Shown one piece after another: positions 8,977 through 19,047 of a DNA stretch of 64,000 nucleotides. This stretch comes from Rubricoccus sp963708165 (GTDB taxonomy: Bacteria > Bacteroidota > Rhodothermia > Rhodothermales > Rubricoccaceae): NCBI GenBank assembly GCA_963708165.1, contig OY970187.1:2976001-3040000 (forward strand). The letters are read 5' to 3'. The notes under the pieces were generated by a model that did not search any database, was not told where the DNA came from, and worked only from the letters and a program-made list of their open reading frames with translations. Positions within the stretch are counted from its first letter, which is position 1; the number at the start of each line of letters is the position of its first letter. The position numbers and the translations under genes are program-made.

Positions 8977-11247
8977 CTACCGTACGACTGTGATGGTGCG
9001 CGTCACGAGCTGCCCGCCTGCCGAGAGGCGCACGACGTACAGACCCGGTGCGAGCGCTGTGGCGTCTAGCGTGGCGGTAATCGCGCCAGAGGCTTCGCCC
9101 TCGTGGAGGACGGCGACCTCGCGCCCGCGGGCATCGAGAAGGCTCAGCCGAGCCGGACCCGGCGCGTCGAGCGCGGCGCGGATCTGCACGGCGCCAGAGG
9201 CCGGGTTGGGGCCTGCGGTAATCTCCAGGGCCGAGGTCGGGACGGGTGGCTCAGCGTCGGTGATGTTGGCGTCGAGCTCGATGACGAAAAGACCGCCCTG
9301 GCGGTCTGAGACGGCGACGCGGCCGGAGGGGAAGTACGGGTAGATGCTCCAGACCCCGTTGTAGCCGTAGCCCGAGCCCTGGAACGTGTCGTAGAGCGCG
9401 ACTTCGATGGGCGCCGTCGGGTCGCTGACGTCGAAGACGCGGTAGCCCTCGGTGTAATGGCCGATGTGGAGCAGGTCGCCGGTGACGTAGCAGTTGTGCA
9501 CGACGGCCTGGTTGTCGACGATGATCTCGGTCACGAACTCGGCGTCGAGCGGGTCGCTCACGTCGAAGACGCGCGTCCAGTTGCCCGCGCTGCCGATCTC
9601 GTCGCCTACGAAGACGTAGCGGCCGTCCGTGGTGCCGCACACGTTATGGGCGCCGCTACCGGGGTAGCCGAACGTGCTGATGCGCTGCGGCGAAGCGGGA
9701 TCGGAGAGGTCCAGAATGTCCACGCCACCGCCGTAGATGTTGGGACCGTAGCCGGTCGTGCCGTCGACGTAGAAGTCGTGGTAGTAGGGCGTGTTGAAGT
9801 GGTTGGGCCGGTACTCGCCGATCAGCTCTGGCGCCTCTGGCGTGGCGGTGGAGTAGATGCGCAGGCCCGCGTTGCCGCTCGTGCGCCCGCCGGTGACGTA
9901 GAGCCGGTCGCCGTCCACGCTCACGTTGTGCGAGCCGCTGCCGCTGATGCCCACCTGCACATCGAGCAGTCCTACCTGCACAGGGTTGCTGGGGTCCGCG
10001 AGGCTGATGATCTGGATCGGTCCGTTCTCGTTGACGAGGTACGCGTGGGAGCCGACCACCTTGACATCTTTGGAGTCGCTCGCGCCAGAGGCTGTCGGCA
10101 CGAACCCGACCTCGACGGGCGTGCTGCCGGTGATGTCGATCACGCTCAGGCCGAAGTTTTGCAGGGCGACGAGCGCGTACTCGCGTCCGTCGGGTGCGGT
10201 GTAGCCCCACACGTCGGCGTAGCTGCCGCGCTCGTTCCACACGCCGACAAGCGTCGCGCCTCGCGAGATGACGGGCTTGAGTTGCACCGCTGCGCTCTCG
10301 TACAACGGCGTGCCGCTGGCGTCGCGAAGAACCGCCTGGAAGGCGTAGACGCGGCTGGGGTCCAGACCGTCGACGCTCGCGAGGGCTTCGAAGGAAGTGC
10401 TCTCGGCGTCGTACGAGGTGCCCACGTCCTGGGGAGTGCCTCCGTCCGGCGCAAACGTGAAGGCGAGTCTCGCGCCAGAGGCAAGCGCTGCCGGAGGCGT
10501 GTAGAACGCGGAGAGTTGCACGCGCCCGTTGTCGACCGTCGTGGCGGCGAGAAAGCGGAGAGGCGGGAAGCTGAGCGTGAGCGAGACCGGCTGGGACTCG
10601 AACAGCGAGCGACCGGAGGGTACACGCGCGGCGATGGCGTACAAGAGGTCGAAGGAGGCGCTGTACGGTGTCGCATCGGCGTAGGTGCTGCCGTCGCCGT
10701 CGTAGTCGCTCGCCATGATGTACAGGTACTCGCGGCACCCGGTCGGGTCGACAGCCGGGCTCCACCGGCTATCAGCGCCGCCACACAGCCGGTCGTCTTC
10801 CACAAATGCCACGTTAAGGCGCCGCGGAGCATCCGGGTCTGAGATGTCGTACGCGGCACCGTCGAAGGTGCCGACGCCTGCGTTGGTGTAGCCGCTCTCG
10901 CGCCGAAACACGCGCGCCGCGCTCGACATCCCGCGGTCGAACACGATCTCGACCGGCACGTCGCCAGAGGCCTCGATGGAGGAGCCGGAAAACCAGTTGC
11001 GGCCATAGAACGCGCCGCCGCCAAACGCCGAGCCTGCAAACGGTACCCCTTCGAGCCATTGCGACGGTCCGCTCCATGTCGCCGTCAGGTCGGCCTGGCC
11101 GCCGCTTTTGGCCTCTGGCGTGGCGACGATGGCAGGCTCGACGCCGATGCGCGTCGGTGGCGCGTCGGAAGCGAACTGCGCGTGGGCTGCAGGCGAGAGC
11201 CCCGCAACCAGTGAGACGAGCAGGGCGATGTGAGCGGCGCGGAGCAT
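8977..11247 (-). CDS. Choice-of-anchor B (LVIVD-repeat) protein with T9SS sorting domain
   Basis: 756 residues. Signal peptide at 1-24 (LSPAAHAQ). The middle part has LVIVD-type repeats of a beta-propeller, e.g. YALVALQNFGLSVIDITG, AYLVNENGPIQIISLADPSNP and HIGHYTEGYRVFDVSDPTAP, as in choice-of-anchor B family proteins. The last 80 or so residues form a type A C-terminal domain for the type IX secretion system, with GPNPASG, LLDARGREV and LAPGLYVVRLSAGG. It should be exported across the outer membrane and attached to the cell surface; ligand unknown. The gene is single and convergent with queA. Confidence 0.9.
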   Translation of the reverse strand: MLRAAHIALLVSLVAGLSPAAHAQFASDAPPTRIGVEPAIVATPEAKSGGQADLTATWSGPSQWLEGVPFAGSAFGGGAFYGRNWFSGSSIEASGDVPVEIVFDRGMSSAARVFRRESGYTNAGVGTFDGAAYDISDPDAPRRLNVAFVEDDRLCGGADSRWSPAVDPTGCREYLYIMASDYDGDGSTYADATPYSASFDLLYAIAARVPSGRSLFESQPVSLTLSFPPLRFLAATTVDNGRVQLSAFYTPPAALASGARLAFTFAPDGGTPQDVGTSYDAESTSFEALASVDGLDPSRVYAFQAVLRDASGTPLYESAAVQLKPVISRGATLVGVWNERGSYADVWGYTAPDGREYALVALQNFGLSVIDITGSTPVEVGFVPTASGASDSKDVKVVGSHAYLVNENGPIQIISLADPSNPVQVGLLDVQVGISGSGSHNVSVDGDRLYVTGGRTSGNAGLRIYSTATPEAPELIGEYRPNHFNTPYYHDFYVDGTTGYGPNIYGGGVDILDLSDPASPQRISTFGYPGSGAHNVCGTTDGRYVFVGDEIGSAGNWTRVFDVSDPLDAEFVTEIIVDNQAVVHNCYVTGDLLHIGHYTEGYRVFDVSDPTAPIEVALYDTFQGSGYGYNGVWSIYPYFPSGRVAVSDRQGGLFVIELDANITDAEPPVPTSALEITAGPNPASGAVQIRAALDAPGPARLSLLDARGREVAVLHEGEASGAITATLDATALAPGLYVVRLSAGGQLVTRTITVVR

Positions 11248-11294
11248 GTGCAGAGAGGGTGGGGAGACAGAGTGTACGACCCGCCTGCTCGCGT

Positions 11295-11312
11295 GCCTCT
11301 GGCGCCAGAGGC
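11295..11312. repeat. Perfect 18-bp iterated palindrome
   Basis: GCCTCTGGCGCCAGAGGC between the start of the T9SS protein and the end of nadC, both on the minus strand. It sits nine bases past the nadC stop codon. Confidence 0.9.
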
Positions 11313-11321
11313 TGATTCCAG

Positions 11322-12576
<1,255 letters not shown>

Positions 12577-12832
12577 ATGGGCTTTATTTTCTGGATCATC
12601 ATCGGCGCCATCGCCGGATTTCTCGCCGAGAAGATCATGAAGGCCGACATGGGCCTCCTGATGAACATTGGCCTCGGCATCGTCGGCGCCCTCGTCGGCG
12701 GCTTCCTCATCAACTCCATCCTCGGGATTCGGAGACGGCGAAGGCCTCATCGAGAGCATCGTCGTCGCCACGATTGGCGCCGTTCTCGTGCTGTGGATTG
12801 CCAACAAGGTCCGCGAGCGTTCCGCCGCCTAG
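12577..12832 (+). CDS. GlsB/YeaQ/YmgE-family small membrane protein (apparent frameshift)
   Basis: About 84 residues if read through a one-base insertion near 12727-12729. The first half reads MGFIFWIIIGAIAGFLAEKI with a glycine-rich second helix (GLGIVGALVGGFLINSILG). After the shift the downstream frame reads GEGLIESIVVATIGAVLVL then WIANKVRERSAA and stops at 12832, giving the usual three-helix, stress-associated membrane protein. Removing one T from the TT at 12728-12729 restores LGIGDGEGLIES. In frame 1 the ORF runs on by accident into the next gene, so a simple ORF call would fuse two unrelated proteins. Confidence 0.8.
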
Positions 12833-12837
12833 CGTTT

Positions 12838-13539
12838 ATGACCACGACGTATTCCGCGGCGGCCCGATCCTTCTGGGCCGCCGCGTTTCTGTTTCTCCTT
12901 CTCGTACTGCCTCTGGCGGGCTGTGGCGCTGCCGACGCGCCGGAGCGCGAAAGGCTCGCGGTCTCGGCTGTCGATGTGGAGATGCTCCGCACCGAAGCCG
13001 CCGCGCGCTTTATCTCGACCGACGACGCACTGGCGGACCTGGAAACGGCCGTCTCGACGCTGGACTCGACCGGCCAAGCCAACGCGCGCCCTCGCCTCGA
13101 AGCCCTGCGCGGCCGCCGCGCAACGCTGCAGTCCCAACTGGACTCGCTCGGTGCAGCGAGCTTCCCAACGCAAGAGGCCTTTGGCTCTCGCTCGACGCAG
13201 CTTCGCCAGAGGCTCGAAGCGCTGGACGCTACGATCGCGCGCGACCGCATCCTCATCGAGCCCGACGCCGGACGCCTCCGCGAAGCCGCAACCGGGCGAT
13301 TGGAACGCTTGGCCTCTCGCGCCGAACGCATCCGCGCCGACTCGACCCAGGCCTCTGGCCGCACGGCCGCGGCGCTAGACAGCACTCGCGTCCGGTTGGA
13401 ACGTACGCTCGCGCAGCTAAACCGACGGGATGCACCGTTCGACAGCCTACGCGATGTGCTCGCGGAGGCGTTTAGCCAACTCCCACGTTTGGAGCGCGAC
13501 TCGCTCACGACGCGACTCATGCCCGACTCGCTGCGCTAG
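12838..13539 (+). CDS. Coiled-coil lipoprotein of unknown function
   Basis: 233 residues from ATG 12838, five bases after the GlsB-type stop. The signal peptide has a clear lipobox LPLAGC with Cys29 lipidated. The mature protein is nearly all alpha-helix with heptad-like spacing, rich in Arg, Leu, Glu and Ala (LRQRLEALDATIARDRILI and ATGRLERLASRAERIRADS are typical), so an elongated coiled coil anchored in a membrane is expected. No named family recognised. Close spacing suggests co-transcription with the GlsB-type gene, consistent with an envelope-stress role, but that is only inference. Confidence 0.8.
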   Translation: MTTTYSAAARSFWAAAFLFLLLVLPLAGCGAADAPERERLAVSAVDVEMLRTEAAARFISTDDALADLETAVSTLDSTGQANARPRLEALRGRRATLQSQLDSLGAASFPTQEAFGSRSTQLRQRLEALDATIARDRILIEPDAGRLREAATGRLERLASRAERIRADSTQASGRTAAALDSTRVRLERTLAQLNRRDAPFDSLRDVLAEAFSQLPRLERDSLTTRLMPDSLR

Positions 13540-13622
13540 CGCCAGAGGCCTCTGGCGGGGCGACGTGCTAGGACATTTAGCCTCTGGTGCGGGGTGCGTG
13601 ATGCTCCCTTCGCCAGAGGCGC

Positions 13623-15047
13623 TCAGCGGCCGCGGAGCCAGCCGGTGGGGTTGAGCGGGGTGCCGTTGCCCTGGAACACGGCGAAGAACAGCGAGGCGCC
13701 ACGGCGGTCTTCGCTGGTGCCCGCCCGGCCCACGGCCTGGCCCGCTTGCACACGGTCGCCGCCGGAGACGACGACCTGGGAAAGGTTGCCGTAGATGGTC
13801 GTGTAGCCGTTGTGCGAGACCATCACGTACGTCCCAAACGTCGCCATCGTGGCGACGCGCTCGACGGTGCCCGCGAACACGGCGCGCGCGGCGGCGCCTG
13901 GCGACGTGGAAATGTCGATGCCGACGGAGGTGGTCGTTGTGCCGGTGATGGGGTCGCGACGGTTGCCGAACGTACTGGTTACAGTGCCATCGGCAGGCCA
14001 GGGGAGGCTGCCGCGGTTGCTTAGGAACGAGCCGGCAATGCTCTCGGTGCGGCTCTCCGGCGCGGCGGCCGCAGGCGCAGCCTCTGGCGTGGGAGCGGTG
14101 GGTGCAGGCGCGGGAGCTCGCGCGACGGGCGGAGGCTCTGCGGTGTTGCCGCGGCGCTCGGGTGTCGTGCGGCGTTCGTCTTCGAGCATGGCGCGGCGCG
14201 AGAGCTCGTCGGCGCGGCGCTGCGCATCGGCTGCGCGGCGGGCTTCGGCGACTTCCTCGGCGCGGCGTGTGGCCTCTCGGGCGGCAGCAACGCGTGCCGC
14301 TTCTGCGGCCGCTACGCGCTCGGCCTCGCGGCGCTGCTCCGCCGCACGGAGGTCGGCGACGAGTTGCGAGAGTGCGCCCGCATCCGCACGGCTCTGGCGG
14401 AGCTGGCGTTCGAGCTGCCCACGCCTCTGGCGCGCGTCGACGATGAGCTCCTGGTGCTGGCGCTTCTTCGTGTCGAGCTCGCGCTGCTCGCCCTGGCTCG
14501 TCGCCAGAAGCCTCTTGGTGGCCTCCAACGAGGTCACGACGGCACGCTCGCGCTCGCGGAGCTGCGACGTTTTCTCGCCGATGCGCTCCACCTGCCGCCG
14601 CCGCCGCCCGGCGAACTGCTGGAGGTATCGCGCTCGTGCCAGCATCTGGTTGATGGAGCCGCAGGCGAGAATGAGCGCCAGAGGACTCCTGCGGCCGTGC
14701 TTGTAGGCGTGGAGCGCGCGCGAGCGGTAGGCCTCTCGCGCCGAGACAATCTCGCCGTCCAGGCGCTGAATAGAACCTTGCAGCGCTTCCGTCTCGCGCC
14801 GCGTTTTGGCCACCTCGCCGCGGTATCCCGAGACCAGTTCCTCTCGCAACGCGATCTCTGTCCCCAGGCGTTCGACCGCTTGGAGCGCCCCCGCCTCGAC
14901 CGAGCGCGCCTGACTGACCTCGCGCTCGACGCCCGCGATCTGGCTCCGAATCGCGCTCAGGCGCCTCTCGTTGGCCGCGCGGTCCTGCGCCGCTACGCCA
15001 GAGGCGGAGGCGAGGCAGAAGAGGGCGAGGGCGAAAAGCGGGCGCAT
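13623..15047 (-). CDS. EnvC-like murein hydrolase activator (degenerate M23 domain)
   Basis: 474 residues: signal peptide (to about residue 20, GVAAQ), long coiled coil (about 25-260), a Pro/Ala-rich linker, then a LytM/M23 domain (about 345-474) beginning LPWPADGTVTSTFGNRRDP. The zinc site looks lost: the usual first His and HxxxD are replaced (TTTSVGIDIS where HxGxDI is expected), and the final HxH is SLFFAV. This is the EnvC pattern, an inactive LytM domain that activates a cell-wall amidase at the division septum. A TAGCTTTG promoter box preceded by a repeat palindrome lies 25 bases upstream. Confidence 0.88.
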   Translation of the reverse strand: MRPLFALALFCLASASGVAAQDRAANERRLSAIRSQIAGVEREVSQARSVEAGALQAVERLGTEIALREELVSGYRGEVAKTRRETEALQGSIQRLDGEIVSAREAYRSRALHAYKHGRRSPLALILACGSINQMLARARYLQQFAGRRRRQVERIGEKTSQLRERERAVVTSLEATKRLLATSQGEQRELDTKKRQHQELIVDARQRRGQLERQLRQSRADAGALSQLVADLRAAEQRREAERVAAAEAARVAAAREATRRAEEVAEARRAADAQRRADELSRRAMLEDERRTTPERRGNTAEPPPVARAPAPAPTAPTPEAAPAAAAPESRTESIAGSFLSNRGSLPWPADGTVTSTFGNRRDPITGTTTTSVGIDISTSPGAAARAVFAGTVERVATMATFGTYVMVSHNGYTTIYGNLSQVVVSGGDRVQAGQAVGRAGTSEDRRGASLFFAVFQGNGTPLNPTGWLRGR

Positions 15048-15071
15048 GATCCGAACGGCCGGTGAAACGCA

Positions 15072-15077
15072 AAGCTA
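15072..15077 (-). promoter_or_regulatory. Putative -7 box (TAGCTTTG) of the EnvC-like gene
   Basis: The minus strand reads TAGCTTTG, a full match to the Bacteroidota -7 consensus TAnnTTTG, 25 bases before the ATG. A near-perfect iterated palindrome ends five bases upstream of it, where a promoter spacer would lie. Confidence 0.55.
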
Positions 15078-15161
15078 CGGCGGCCTCTGGCGCCAGAGGG
15101 GAGCAGGGCTGGGTTTCAGTATCGGCTTCTGGCGGCAGATCCCAAGCCGAGGCAGAACGGG

Positions 15162-15557
15162 CTAGTCCGCGAAAGCGGCGAGGACCGCGTCGGGCGCCGT
15201 GACAGGCCTCTGGCGCGCGGTGTCGATAAAGCACAGCGTGACGCGGCCCGAGATCAGCACGCGCGTCTCGCCCTCGCGCCGCACGGCGTAATCGATGGGC
15301 ACTTTAACGCGCGGCGGGGCAAACGTCGTCTCGACCTCGATCACGTCGTCGTAGAACACGCTCGCGTGGTAGCGCAGCGTCGCCTCCACGACGGGCATGA
15401 TGATGCCGCTGTCCTCCAGCGCTTTGTACGCCAGCCCGCGCTCGCGCAGGGCTTCGGTGCGCGCGGCTTCGAACCAATCCAGCGCGTGCGTGTGGTAGAC
15501 GACGCCCATGGGGTCGCATTCGCGGTAGCGGACGCGGTGGCGGTACAGGTGGGTCAT
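15162..15557 (-). CDS. Acyl-CoA thioesterase, YbgC/FadM type (4HBT hotdog)
   Basis: 131 residues from the ATG at 15557 (MTHLYRHRVRYRECDPMG). That start was chosen because upstream in-frame sequence only encodes repeat-derived residues (LTLPPEALP). Single hotdog-fold thioesterase: RYRECDPMGVVYHTHALDWF contains the conserved Asp-Pro-x-Gly of 4-hydroxybenzoyl-CoA-thioesterase-like enzymes, followed by SGIIMPVVEATLRYH. Likely hydrolyses acyl-CoA in the cytoplasm; the substrate cannot be read. It lies downstream of accA on the same strand and may share its transcript. Confidence 0.88.
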   Translation of the reverse strand: MTHLYRHRVRYRECDPMGVVYHTHALDWFEAARTEALRERGLAYKALEDSGIIMPVVEATLRYHASVFYDDVIEVETTFAPPRVKVPIDYAVRREGETRVLISGRVTLCFIDTARQRPVTAPDAVLAAFAD

Positions 15558-15594
15558 GGGCAGGGCCTCTGGCGGGAGCGTAAGGCCGGGCATT

Positions 15595-15614
15595 GCGCCA
15601 GAGGCCTCTGGCGC
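15595..15614. repeat. 20-bp iterated palindrome, outward orientation
   Basis: GCGCCAGAGGCCTCTGGCGC, in which the two half-sites are joined by their GGC ends instead of their GCG ends. It lies at the 3' end of accA. Another example of this arrangement is at about 44745. Confidence 0.85.
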
Positions 15615-16600
15615 TAGGCGGGCTCGCCGTCGGTCCACGAGCCCATCGCGTCGAACTTGGCGAGGCGTTGCGCCAGAAGCTCGTCCGTGGGCAGCGTTTC
15701 GAGCGCGCCGAGCGCGAGCGCGATGGCCTTGCCGACCGAGTCGAAGGTGGTCTTGGGGTCGTTGTGGGCGCCGCCGAGAGGCTCGGGGATGATCTCGTCG
15801 ATCACGCTGTGCTCGATGAGGTCGGGCGCGGTGAGCTTGAGTGCGCGCGCGGCGTCCTCCTTGTAGTCCCACGAGCGCCAGAGGATGGACGAGCACGACT
15901 CGGGCGAGATGACGGAGTACCACGCGTTTTCCAGCATCAGGATCTTGTCGCCCACGCCGATGCCGAGCGCTCCGCCAGAGGCGCCCTCGCCGATGACCAC
16001 GACCACGATGGGCACCGGCAGGCGCGCCATGACGAGCAGGTTGCGCGCGATGGCCTCGGCCTGGCCGCGCTCCTCGGCTTCGAGGCCGGGGAAGGCGCCG
16101 GGCGTGTCCAGCAGCGTGACGATAGGCTTGCCGAACTTGGCGGCCATCTCCATCAGGCGCTTGGCCTTGCGGTAGCCTTCGGGGTTGGGCATCCCGAAGC
16201 GGCGGTCTTTGCGCTGCTTGGTATCGCGCCCTTTTTGCTGGCCCACGATGCAGACCGTTTGGTCTCGCGTGCCAAACCGGCGGCCCATGAACGTGCCGAA
16301 GCCGCCCACCATCGCGCGGTCCTCGCCGAACAGGCGGTCGCCGTGGAGCTCGACGAAGCCCTCGGTGAGCGCGCCGATGTAGTCCAGCGTGTAGGGGCGG
16401 TCCGGGTGGCGCGCCAGCTGCACGCGCTGCCACCGGGTCAGGTTTTGGTAGATGGACGCCTTGAGGGTCTCGACGCGGCGTTCGAGCGCCGAGATCTGTT
16501 CGGTGAGATCGACGGTGCCGTCTTCAGCCTCGAACGAGCGAAGCTCGCGGAGCTTCGTCTCCAGATCGACCAGGGGCTTCTCAAACTCTAGAAGATGCAT
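15614..16600 (-). CDS. accA: Acetyl-CoA carboxylase carboxyltransferase subunit alpha
   Basis: 328 residues. With AccD it transfers CO2 from biotin to acetyl-CoA, making malonyl-CoA for fatty-acid synthesis. Characteristic stretches: LEFEKPLVDLETKL, ALTEGFVELHGDRLFGED, the carboxyltransferase core VTLLDTPGAFPGLEAEERGQ, VIGEGASGGALGIGVGDKI and SVISPESCSSILWRSWDYKE. The ATG at 16600 gives the usual N-terminus. It starts 48 bases downstream of the glycosyltransferase stop and is followed by a thioesterase gene, so a three-gene minus-strand run is likely. Confidence 0.97.
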   Translation of the reverse strand: MHLLEFEKPLVDLETKLRELRSFEAEDGTVDLTEQISALERRVETLKASIYQNLTRWQRVQLARHPDRPYTLDYIGALTEGFVELHGDRLFGEDRAMVGGFGTFMGRRFGTRDQTVCIVGQQKGRDTKQRKDRRFGMPNPEGYRKAKRLMEMAAKFGKPIVTLLDTPGAFPGLEAEERGQAEAIARNLLVMARLPVPIVVVVIGEGASGGALGIGVGDKILMLENAWYSVISPESCSSILWRSWDYKEDAARALKLTAPDLIEHSVIDEIIPEPLGGAHNDPKTTFDSVGKAIALALGALETLPTDELLAQRLAKFDAMGSWTDGEPA

Positions 16601-16647
16601 AGCGGGAGGGCGCGGTGGTGGCGCACGCCAGCGTCACAGGGGACGCG

Positions 16648-18835
16648 TCACGAGGGGCGCGCGAGCGCCTTGAGGAGGATGTCGAGATCGAGCGCGAAGG
16701 ACTGGTTGCGGGCATAGCCCCAGTACGCGCGGTGCGCCTCGACGATGGTGGCGGGCGGCGCGTCGAGCGTGTCCAGAATGGAGACCACGCCGGGGCGCAG
16801 GCCCCACGCCTCTGGCGGGTGTGTGCCCGCAGGATCGTAGCCCACAAGCGCGCGACGGCCTCGGAGAACGCTGGGCATCCGGGCGGTGAAGTGCGCGACG
16901 CGACGGCGCAAGCTGTGCACAGGTGCGCGCTTCGCCAGAGGCCGCAGGAGTGGGTGCAGCGCGATACCCACCAGCGCGACCGGAAGCTCGACCGCGCGCC
17001 GCGCCAGAGGCGACCTCAGTGGCGCCACGGCGCGCTCGGCGCTTACGAGCGGTCCCGAGAGGTCTTCCACGCTCGCCTTGCCGATGATGCGGTCGCGGTG
17101 CTGCGCCAGGATCTTGAGCTCGACCGGCAGGTCGCCCAAGGCGCGCATCCCGGAGAGAATGGCGGTGTTGGTGAGCGCGTCGGCGGCGAAGACGACTTCG
17201 CTGGCATCGTGCAGGCGCACCAAGATCGCGGAGCTGCCGCGCCGGGCCTGCGTGCGGCACGCCAGAGGCCTGGGACGTGGTGCCTCTGGCGCCAGAGGCG
17301 GGCGCGTCGCGGTCGCCGACGTAGCCGACGATGTCGAGGTGGAGGCGGCCCTGCGCGAGGCGGCGCAGGCGCTCGGCCTCGGCGCCGGAGCCGACGACGA
17401 GGGCGCGGCGCGGGCCGCGCGTCTCGCGCCGCGCGAGAAGCCGCCGGGCGACGAGCAAGACCGTCCCGAGCGCGAAGCCCGTCAGCACCGTCGCGCGCGA
17501 AAACGCGGCGAGAGGAATGAGGAACGACACCGTCGCCACCGCCAGAAAGCCCACGCCCGCGCCGATCACGACGGGCCGGATGCGCCTCTGGCGCCGCCCG
17601 TAGCCGCCCGCGCCGCCCACGCCGAGCACGAGCGCAAGGGCGTAGAGCGGGAGTACGACCGCGTACATGTCGGCGTCGAACGAGAAGCCGCGCGGGAGCG
17701 ACCACAAGAGCGCGGCGAGCGAGAGAGCGATCCAGCCGAGCGCCGTGTCCGTCGCCGGAGCCGCGAGGGCGCGCCCGACCTGGGAAAGCGCCGCGAGGCT
17801 CGCGCGGCCTACGATGCCCGCGCGGATGCCGAGCGCCAGAAGCCGCGAGCCTGCACGCCCGAGCGCGCTGTGACCGCCGCCGGTGAGGTGCTTCTCGACA
17901 AAGCGCAGCATCGCGCCGTAGAAGAGGCGCACGTAGCGCAGGTCCCCTTTTTTCGTGCTCTCGCCCTTGTAGTGGACGATCTGCGTGGCAGGCGTGTACC
18001 GGATCTTCCACCCGGCCTGCTGGATGCGATAGCACCAGTCCAGGTCCTCGCCGTACATGAAGAACGCCTCGTCGAACAGGCCTGCGGCGTGGCGGGGACT
18101 GGGTTTTGGGGCCTGGGCACTGGCAGAGGCCTCTGGCAGGGCGCCGTCGCCAGAGGCGGGGTGGGTGGCCTCGTCTTCGCCAGAGGCTTCTGGCAATACC
18201 TTTTCCCTCTTCCCCCATCCCTCTTCCCCTAAAATGGCCTCGCGGCGCACCATCATGCACGAGCCGCTGAGCGCGTCGATCTCGCAGACCTCGTCTTGCG
18301 GGAGGTAGGTGAGGTTGTAGCGGCCGAAGGTGGGGCTGTTGGGAAAGAGGCGGCTGAGACCAGTTAGGCGGAAAAATGCGACCGCAGGCGTGGGAAACGC
18401 GCGGCGGCTTTCGGGCGCAAAGGTGCCATCGGGGTTGAGGATGCGGCAGCCTGCGGCACCCGTGTCCGGGTGCGCGTCCATAAAGCCGACCAGTTCGCGC
18501 AGCGTGTCCTCTTGCAGGATCGTGTCCGGGTTGAGCACGAGCGCGTAGCGGCCTGCGGCCTGCCGAAGCGCCTGGTTGTTGGCCGTCGCGAAGCCCACGT
18601 TTTCCTGGTTCGCGATCACGCGCACGTCGGGAAATCTCGCGCGGACCATCTCGACCGAGCCGTCGGCCGAATCGTTGTCGACCACCCACGTTTCGACGTT
18701 CAGGCCGCCGCTGGCGCGCTGCACCGATTCGAGCGCTTGCTCCAAGAACTCCCGCACGTTGTACGTCACGATGACGACGGACACGTCGACGGAGGCGACC
18801 TCGGCGGCGGGAGTGGGGGAGAGGGCGACGCGCAT
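16648..18835 (-). CDS. Family 2 glycosyltransferase with C-terminal nucleotide-binding extension (apparent frameshift)
   Basis: About 728 residues when read across a one-base insertion at 17221. N-terminal GT2 domain: DVSVVIVTYN, ETWVVDNDSADGS, YALVLNPDTIL (DxD-like) and FDEAFFMYGEDLDWCYR. Then about four hydrophobic segments (about 17500-17800), a CoA/nucleotide-binding-like segment RRALVVGSGAEAERLRRLAQ, and, after the shift, SEVVFAADALTNTAILSGMR and further helices. Without the extra G the frame reads QLRDLVRLHDASEVVF. A stretch of about 50 residues encoded at about 18085-18235 splits the conserved block between MMVRREAI and LFDEAFF, and its DNA looks like intergenic repeat. The target sugar is unknown; a cell-surface polysaccharide role is likely. 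Confidence 0.82.
17282..17299. repeat. Perfect iterated palindrome inside the glycosyltransferase gene
   Basis: GCCTCTGGCGCCAGAGGC lies within the coding sequence about 60 bases on the 5' side (in gene direction) of the frameshift, and is read in a linker as APASGARG. Confidence 0.85.
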
Positions 18836-18972
18836 CGGGCGGAGTATACGGCTGCAGCCGAGCCTTCCGACGCGTCGGGTATGCGAGAGGAGCCTCTGGC
18901 GGCATGAGCCGTCGGCAGACGCGGACGGCTCGAATACGCGCTCAGCCCGGCGGGTGGCCTCTGGCGCCGGGC

Positions 18973-18978
18973 TAGCTT
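18973..18978 (+). promoter_or_regulatory. Putative -7 box (TAGCTT) of the MATE transporter gene
   Basis: TAGCTT 70 bases upstream of the GTG start. A half-site GCCTCTGGCG ends six bases upstream of the box, the same arrangement as at the envC-like, abgT and ptsH genes. Confidence 0.4.
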
Positions 18979-19047
18979 CGGCGCTCCGCCAGAGGCCTGC
19001 ATCGGGCCGCCGGTTTTCGCTCAGACCTGATCTCGCCAGAGGCCATC

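Noticed and set aside
12577..13539. A single 320-residue protein fusing a GlsB-type start and a lipoprotein
   Set aside because: The fusion exists only because of a one-base frameshift; the second half starts with its own signal peptide and lipobox.
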